This document shows, in pieces, positions 58,978 through 64,000 of a stretch of DNA of 64,000 nucleotides. This stretch comes from Lumnitzera littorea (taxonomy: Eukaryota; Streptophyta; Magnoliopsida; Myrtales; Combretaceae). The stretch covers positions 14,020,453 to 14,084,452 of the forward strand of contig JAMXBB010000010.1 of assembly GCA_024138015.1 (NCBI GenBank), in the 5' to 3' direction. Position numbers and translations under genes: made by a program. Positions within the stretch are counted from its first letter, which is position 1, and every line of letters starts with the position of its first letter. The notes under the pieces were generated by a model. It saw only the letters and a list, made by a program, of their open reading frames with translations. It was not told the origin of the DNA and ran no database searches.

Positions 58978-59443
58978 ACTTTTGTAGATGATATGTGGCT
59001 TTTGATAGACAATATCCAGCTTTTGCGAATTTTTATATTGCCAAATTTTATTTGAACTTGTTTGTATGGAGCAATCTACATTTAGATATGAAATTGATTT
59101 TATTGGCTTGAAGATTGAAAAAAAATAAAAAAAGAATTGCTTTTATTAGTCTAGACTAAGTAAAAATTGAGATATAGAGTGAGACTGAAGCTGGAAGGGA
59201 TTAAGACTAGATCAATTAAAGTGAGACTGAAGCTATAAGGGATTGAGATGAGATCAATTTCATGGGTTACTTCTATTTTAATCCATTTCATGTTTTTCTG
59301 TTTATTATTATTGTGGTTGTTATTGTTGTTGCTATTTTTTTTTTTTTTTACAATAGTAGCAATACTAGGAAATGACATATTTATTTGGTCTAGTCCTAGT
59401 ATTGCCAAAAGCCACATATCATCTAAAAGTCATTTCCTAGTAT
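58978..59443. repeat. Nested inverted repeats enclosing a tandem repeat
   Basis: AGATGATATGTGGCTTTT (58986-59003) is the exact reverse complement of 59407-59424, and the match extends imperfectly outward. A second perfect 15-bp pair is ATACTAGGAAATGAC (59362-59376) with 59429-59443. Between the outer arms lie two 41-bp tandem units, AGTGAGACTGAAGCT(G/A)(G/T)AA (59178 and 59220), and a poly-T run. It may be a decayed foldback element. Confidence 0.75.
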
Positions 59444-59488
59444 TTAAAAGAAAATTGATGTATTAACCATGAAAATTTTAAATAAGTT

Positions 59489-61227
59489 TGAACACCAAAA
59501 GTATACTAAATCAATCAAGTAATAATAAGTGAGTAAAGTATCATTTCGATAAAGATTAAATCAAGTACTAAATTAATATCAGTTCTACTATCATCCAAGC
59601 ACTCGAAAAATCAATAAATATAACTAAACTAAATTATCAAAATTATCTATGAAAAAGGAAATGGATTAAAACAATCACAAAGAAAAATTTTACTAATTCA
59701 ATCAATAATGAAATGGGAAAATTGAATTCACCATGATATCCTTATTGCAATGTAATTGAATTATAATTATAATTAGTTACTTGGCTATTTTTGTAAATTT
59801 GCTAAAACACTTTATTTCCTTCCCAAGTCTTAAAGTTTTTTTATAAGTTAATAACCCATATCATCTCCTAAATCATCAACTTATTAACGAACCAAATTAA
59901 ATTCCTATATTCCTACACCCAATTTAACATAGATTCAAAAATACAATTACTTCTCCTCTGATAATTAATTTCATCTTAATTTCTTTAGTTAGAAATTAAA
60001 ATGGATATTGCAATAAGCTCGAAGTGTAAATTCAATTTAATCAAATATAATTATAATTTTCCAAATTCACTGACTTAATTAATCATGAATCACGATAATC
60101 CATCAAATATGTTTCCAGTTCAAGAACATATTTTATAATCCTATACTTTGGGCCCTAAACACAATATCATAGCAGCATCGAGATCCAAATAAGAATAATC
60201 CAAGTATCTGACTATATTATAATAAAATCACAAAAACAAGTAGCAGTTAGGCATCATCAATTTTCCAAGTAAAATAATTTAGCACATGATTGAATAAAAA
60301 AAATACACAATAAAATAGAAACATATCATGAAAATAATTATAATAAATAAACAGATGTTTCTAAAATAAAATATGTACAAAAACATCCAAAAAAATGAAA
60401 TAAAACTGAAGTCCCGATGCAAGTTGAATCCGTTACCGACCTCGTAAAACCTAGTTGGTCTCTTCACGCGGCTTCGGAAAATTTCCTCTTCGTGCACGTG
60501 TCCTCCGAATGAAGTTTTTTAATGATGCGGCATCCGAATTAATAGAAAAGATATTGTCCCTTCGTCTCCGAATGAATTTAATTCCACGTGCTGACTTTAA
60601 ATTTCTCCTCTCAACCTCTTCATATCTTCGGTGGAATGGAAGAGGTGGCCCTCTTCGATTATCTCGGTTCGTGCCTCTTGAAATTCGTCCATGCCCGTTC
60701 GCATGGTGCGCCTCCTTATAATGAAAATGCAAAACATTTGGAAGGGCATTTCTTTTTCTTCCCAAATGTCATGGCCATTTTAAGATGTACAACAACTATC
60801 CATTCGGCCCCACGTTCTCATGAATATCACCATCGAAAGAGCACATTCCAAGCTCCAACATGAATGTCCAAAAGAAAAGTAAAAGACAAACGTATGAATA
60901 TTTCCATGTTCCCGGGTGTCACTTGCTCTTCCCAAAGTGGAAATCGGTTTGGTGTTTGAGGCTACGGCGATCCATTGTCCAATGTACTTGTACACGTCCA
61001 GGTTGAATTGCAAAATCAATTTGCCTTGCTTGGTCTTTCACCTGTCCAAGTGATCAAATCCATGTGAGCTCGATTCCTATTTCGCTTCTCATATATTTTC
61101 AAACTTGTGATAAATTGTGTATATATTTTCCGACTCCACGTATTTTTCTTATCCCAAATATAAAAAGATATATGTCAAAATAATATAAATCAGGATAAAA
61201 GTATATTTTAAGCTCGATTATTAATCA
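59489..61227 (+). mobile_element. Possible LTR-type insertion of the same style as element F
   Basis: The left part reads TGAACACCAAAAGTATACT, then AAGTGAGTAAAGTATC, GATTAAATCAAGTACTAA and ATTCACCATGATATCC. This order resembles F-type plant LTRs. The proposed end is TTATTAATCA (61227), similar to TTATCA in F. GTTT flanks both sides but the duplication phase is ambiguous. The GC-richer part at 60420-61080 gives overlapping frames on both strands (60451-60765 and 60455-60863) with no recognised domain, so I do not call genes there. Confidence 0.38.
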
Positions 61228-61329
61228 GTTTTCATCATTTTATTATATTAACCCTTCTTGTGTGTAACTTATTAAATTATATGATAATAAATCCATGAAA
61301 GTGTTACAAACCACACACAATTTATAGAA

Positions 61330-61510
61330 TTCAACATTGAAAAAAAGTGAAAAATATACTCTTATCAATATACTTCTATTATTTTATTACCATAATATGA
61401 TAACAATCGTTATAATAGAGATATTAATTGATCTCATTCAAAAAATAAAGGAATTAAAATAAATAAGTTTAAAGTTTATATAAAAGTCGAGGTATTTCTA
61501 TGGGTTTTAT
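61330..61510. repeat. AT-rich MITE-like repeat, copy 3
   Basis: It contains ACAATCGTTATAATAGAGATA and AAATAAGTTTAAAGTTTATAT, matching parts of copies 1 and 2. Confidence 0.42.
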
Positions 61511-64000
61511 GCCATTATTCAAATGACAGAGGATAAGAAATTTGTTATCAAACTTTACACAAATGTAGCCTTACACTAGAAATTACATCTCATGACAAAG
61601 TAAGTGTACTTTATGATGAATATTAGCATCATGTTGTTAGGCATAAGGAGACTTTATGAACAGGGAGAAACATTATATGCTAGTTTTGTAAAGGTACACA
61701 CATACAAATCTCACCCTACATCCAACTAAAACTTTATGACATTAGATAAATAGGTATTCTCAACATATATATCCTCTACTTAACCCATATCTTTCAAATA
61801 TAGGATTCTTTCTTTTTTCCACCTAACTTACACTTGTATCCAATACACATGACATAAATCCTTTTATGCCTCGGGTATCTTTTAGTCATAATAGCCTACC
61901 ATATAGACCATAGTAAGCTTAGGTTATACAATTTGAATCAAAATCAAGACATATATCGAGAGTGTGAACAATGAGAACATACTTCAAGTGTATCAACTGC
62001 CAAAAGTAGAAATCATAAAATGTATATGTGCAAATATATATATCCATTAATTTCCTAGTTGGAGATGGTATATCCTAGGCAATCCGATTAAATACAAGTG
62101 AACTAAAAGTCCATAACGATGTCCATATCCAATTTAGTTTAAGTTGTTCTAATAAACCAAGCAAGTGATCTAATTTGTGATAAGTTTATACATGAATTAA
62201 TTAAAGATATTAAGATAGAGGGATATAATCATGTAAATAGGTTCAAGAATGGTGTCAACAGAGGAAATTTTTTTGGGAACATAAGATGTTAGAAGAACGA
62301 ATCCAAATCCTTAAAGATTCTACAACTAGGTGCTGCACAATTGTTACAAATTGATTTAGAGGACCACACAAGACAACCAAAAGTTTTGGATTTGGTGCAT
62401 TGATTAATTTAATTTGGAATTAAAATTAACAAGATAACCAAAAGTTTTGGATTGGATGCATCAATTAATTTAATTTATAATTAAAATTAGTTGAAAAATC
62501 AAGGTACATCTAATAAATTAATTGATTATGTTTTTTAAGTTAGAATTAATCAAAATGTTTAGGTGCTCATAGAAACTAGAAATATAATGAGTGGGATAAA
62601 GAATTTGACAAAAGAAAATTTGATAAAGCCTGCTTAAGCTTGGATGTTTGAGAATAGCACAACCACAAGACTTATTTTGATTAAGTTTTATGTTAAAGCA
62701 TTTGTAACTTTCAACCTATGAGGAAAAGCCCATGGGAGAAGAGCCATGTGTACATATGACATATATTCTTGGTTACTTACGAATGATTAAATATATACAC
62801 CTTAGATGATGAATCTGCACTATCTATTCTTCTTGTTCAATATCTCACACTTCATATTCAAATTTGAGTGTGTAAGAAAGCATAAACACATTAGATTGGC
62901 TAAATACTAGTTCATTGTAAACGTTCTTGAAAGAGTGACTCATCACTTGCACACACACCACAACCATCCTCGCTAACAACAACACCCCCCACTTAAAGGG
63001 AAAAAAAAAATCCTAGTCATGTTAAAGCATCTTACCATTTTTCTCATTAAAATTTTAGCTCCTAATTAATTTTATGAAGAAAAAGGTGCAATATGTATAG
63101 TAGCTCCTAATACACTCCTTGCAACCTAAACACTAATCATGTATATAAGATTTAGAAAAGTTTCTTGATTGAAGTCTCTAATTTCCTTTGCTTGGATCTA
63201 TCTTAATCAAACTAGATCTAAGAAATTGGTGCAAAGTTGGTAGTGTTCAAATGGTGTTCTTGAGGTAGATGTGGTGATTATAAGGAGGTAGCCAAAAGTT
63301 GAAGTGGTGATTAAGGGTGTACAACGTGGTTCTAGTAGTCGGCATACAAACTTATATCATCCTAAACTAATAGTAACCAATAGCATGAACTTATATCACC
63401 CCGAGTTAATGTGAAACTAAAGCTACAAAACATTGAAGTTAAGGTAAATTATTAAGCATCATTGCTTACATAGTTATTATATTTATGTATTGGTTGATTC
63501 AACATGTTAATCTTATGTATATGTTGATTCAACATGTTGTTACGATGCTTATATTGGTTTTATATTGTTACATAAATACCATTTGGTGAGTTTTTTCCAA
63601 TAGAAAACTTTGGAGTTAAAAGAAAAATTTTAAGGTTCAATGACTCAGCATTATCGAAAAATTTAAATATTATCAACAATTATTACAGTTGGTACATGAA
63701 CAAGCAGTATGCATCTACACATCTCTTCGATTAAATAAGAAGTACAAATACCTCTACAATAATTCAATAATAATAGATAAAATCCTTTCATAATCACATC
63801 AGATGGATATCTACCTATATTAGTTTCTACTAGTATATGCTTTAAGGTATATTTTTTATTTTAAAAAACTATACTATATTATTTTATATAATATATCTTT
63901 AGTAAATAAAATAATATTTATTTAGGTATTGGTATTATAATATTATTTAAATATTGAGTATATAATATCCTTTTACAAATATATATATATATATATATAT
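61511..64000. other. Unassigned AT-rich DNA
   Basis: About 2.5 kb with no recognised gene or transposon domain apart from the tandem repeat at 62372-62489. It ends in a (TA)n run at 63976-64000, cut by the window edge. Confidence 0.4.
62372..62489. repeat. Tandem repeat, 61-bp period, two copies
   Basis: GA(C/T)AACCAAAAGTTTTGGATT starts copies at 62372 and 62433. Both run through TTAATTTAATTT and GAATTAAAATTA/TAATTAAAATTA. Confidence 0.85.

Noticed and set aside
60451..60863. Overlapping frames of 104, 88 and 91 codons on both strands
   Set aside because: No recognised domain. Arg-rich on one strand and Leu/Phe/Ser-rich on the other, as expected when one GC-richer segment is open on both strands. 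It lies inside a possible LTR-type insertion.
1..64000. tRNA, rRNA or snRNA genes
   Set aside because: No cloverleaf with intact A and B boxes and no rRNA-like GC-rich block was seen. The only tRNA-related sequences are the short complementary primer sites of the retroelements.

Overview
This 64 kb window is plant nuclear DNA, almost certainly from an angiosperm. It is strongly AT-rich. I found no intact host gene, tRNA, rRNA or CRISPR array. Nearly everything I can identify is transposable-element debris: Ty3/gypsy LTR retrotransposons of several lineages (Tat, Ogre-like, CRM-like and Tekay/Del-like), one CACTA remnant, one LINE 3' end, a probable hAT-like element and AT-rich MITE-like repeats. 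All coding regions carry stops, frameshifts or lost catalytic residues.

Layout. 1-2150: AT-rich, nothing recognised. 2150-3561: 3' part of a CACTA (En/Spm) element on the + strand, with a decayed TIR. 3590-4130: TA-rich low complexity. 4131-about 8330: two colinear, diverged copies of a Tekay/Del-like LTR, head to tail. 8330-11535: mostly unassigned, with a probable hAT-like insertion (9865-10631) flanked by a diverged duplication. 11536-49857: one old Tat-lineage element (D, + strand), about 12 kb of its own sequence stretched to 38 kb by nested insertions. 49858-64000: AT-rich DNA with a minus-strand Tat-type LTR (51129-about 51985), a decayed chromovirus integrase interrupted by a LINE 3' end (54950-56240), three related AT-rich repeats, an inverted-repeat structure and a possible solo LTR (about 59489-61227).

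The nest. D reads gag, protease, RT and RNase H up to 15774 and stops inside its second RNase H domain, where element C (15780-28078, minus strand, Ogre-like, 5-bp duplication CTAGA) inserted. D resumes with integrase at 28084. Inside C lies solo LTR G (18624-23079, duplication GTAAG), and inside G lies solo LTR F (19097-20333, duplication ATAAA): four levels. D integrase ends near 29520. A CRM-like complex then fills 29664-40772, bounded by the duplication AAGTT and holding three LTR copies. D resumes with an antisense ORF (46975 down to 41306), itself split by an LTR-like insertion H (about 41436-44379), and ends in its 3' LTR at 49857.

The exact 5-bp duplications fix insertion order: D first, then C, the CRM complex and H, then G into C, then F into G. 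Mismatches to expected primer-binding sites and active-site motifs are largely C-to-T or G-to-A, as expected for old methylated repeats. CRM-like elements and the density of nesting suggest a pericentromeric location (inference). I did not find a new biological system. The most unusual items are the three-LTR CRM unit, the pol frame running into its LTR, and the pol-less Ogre-like element C.
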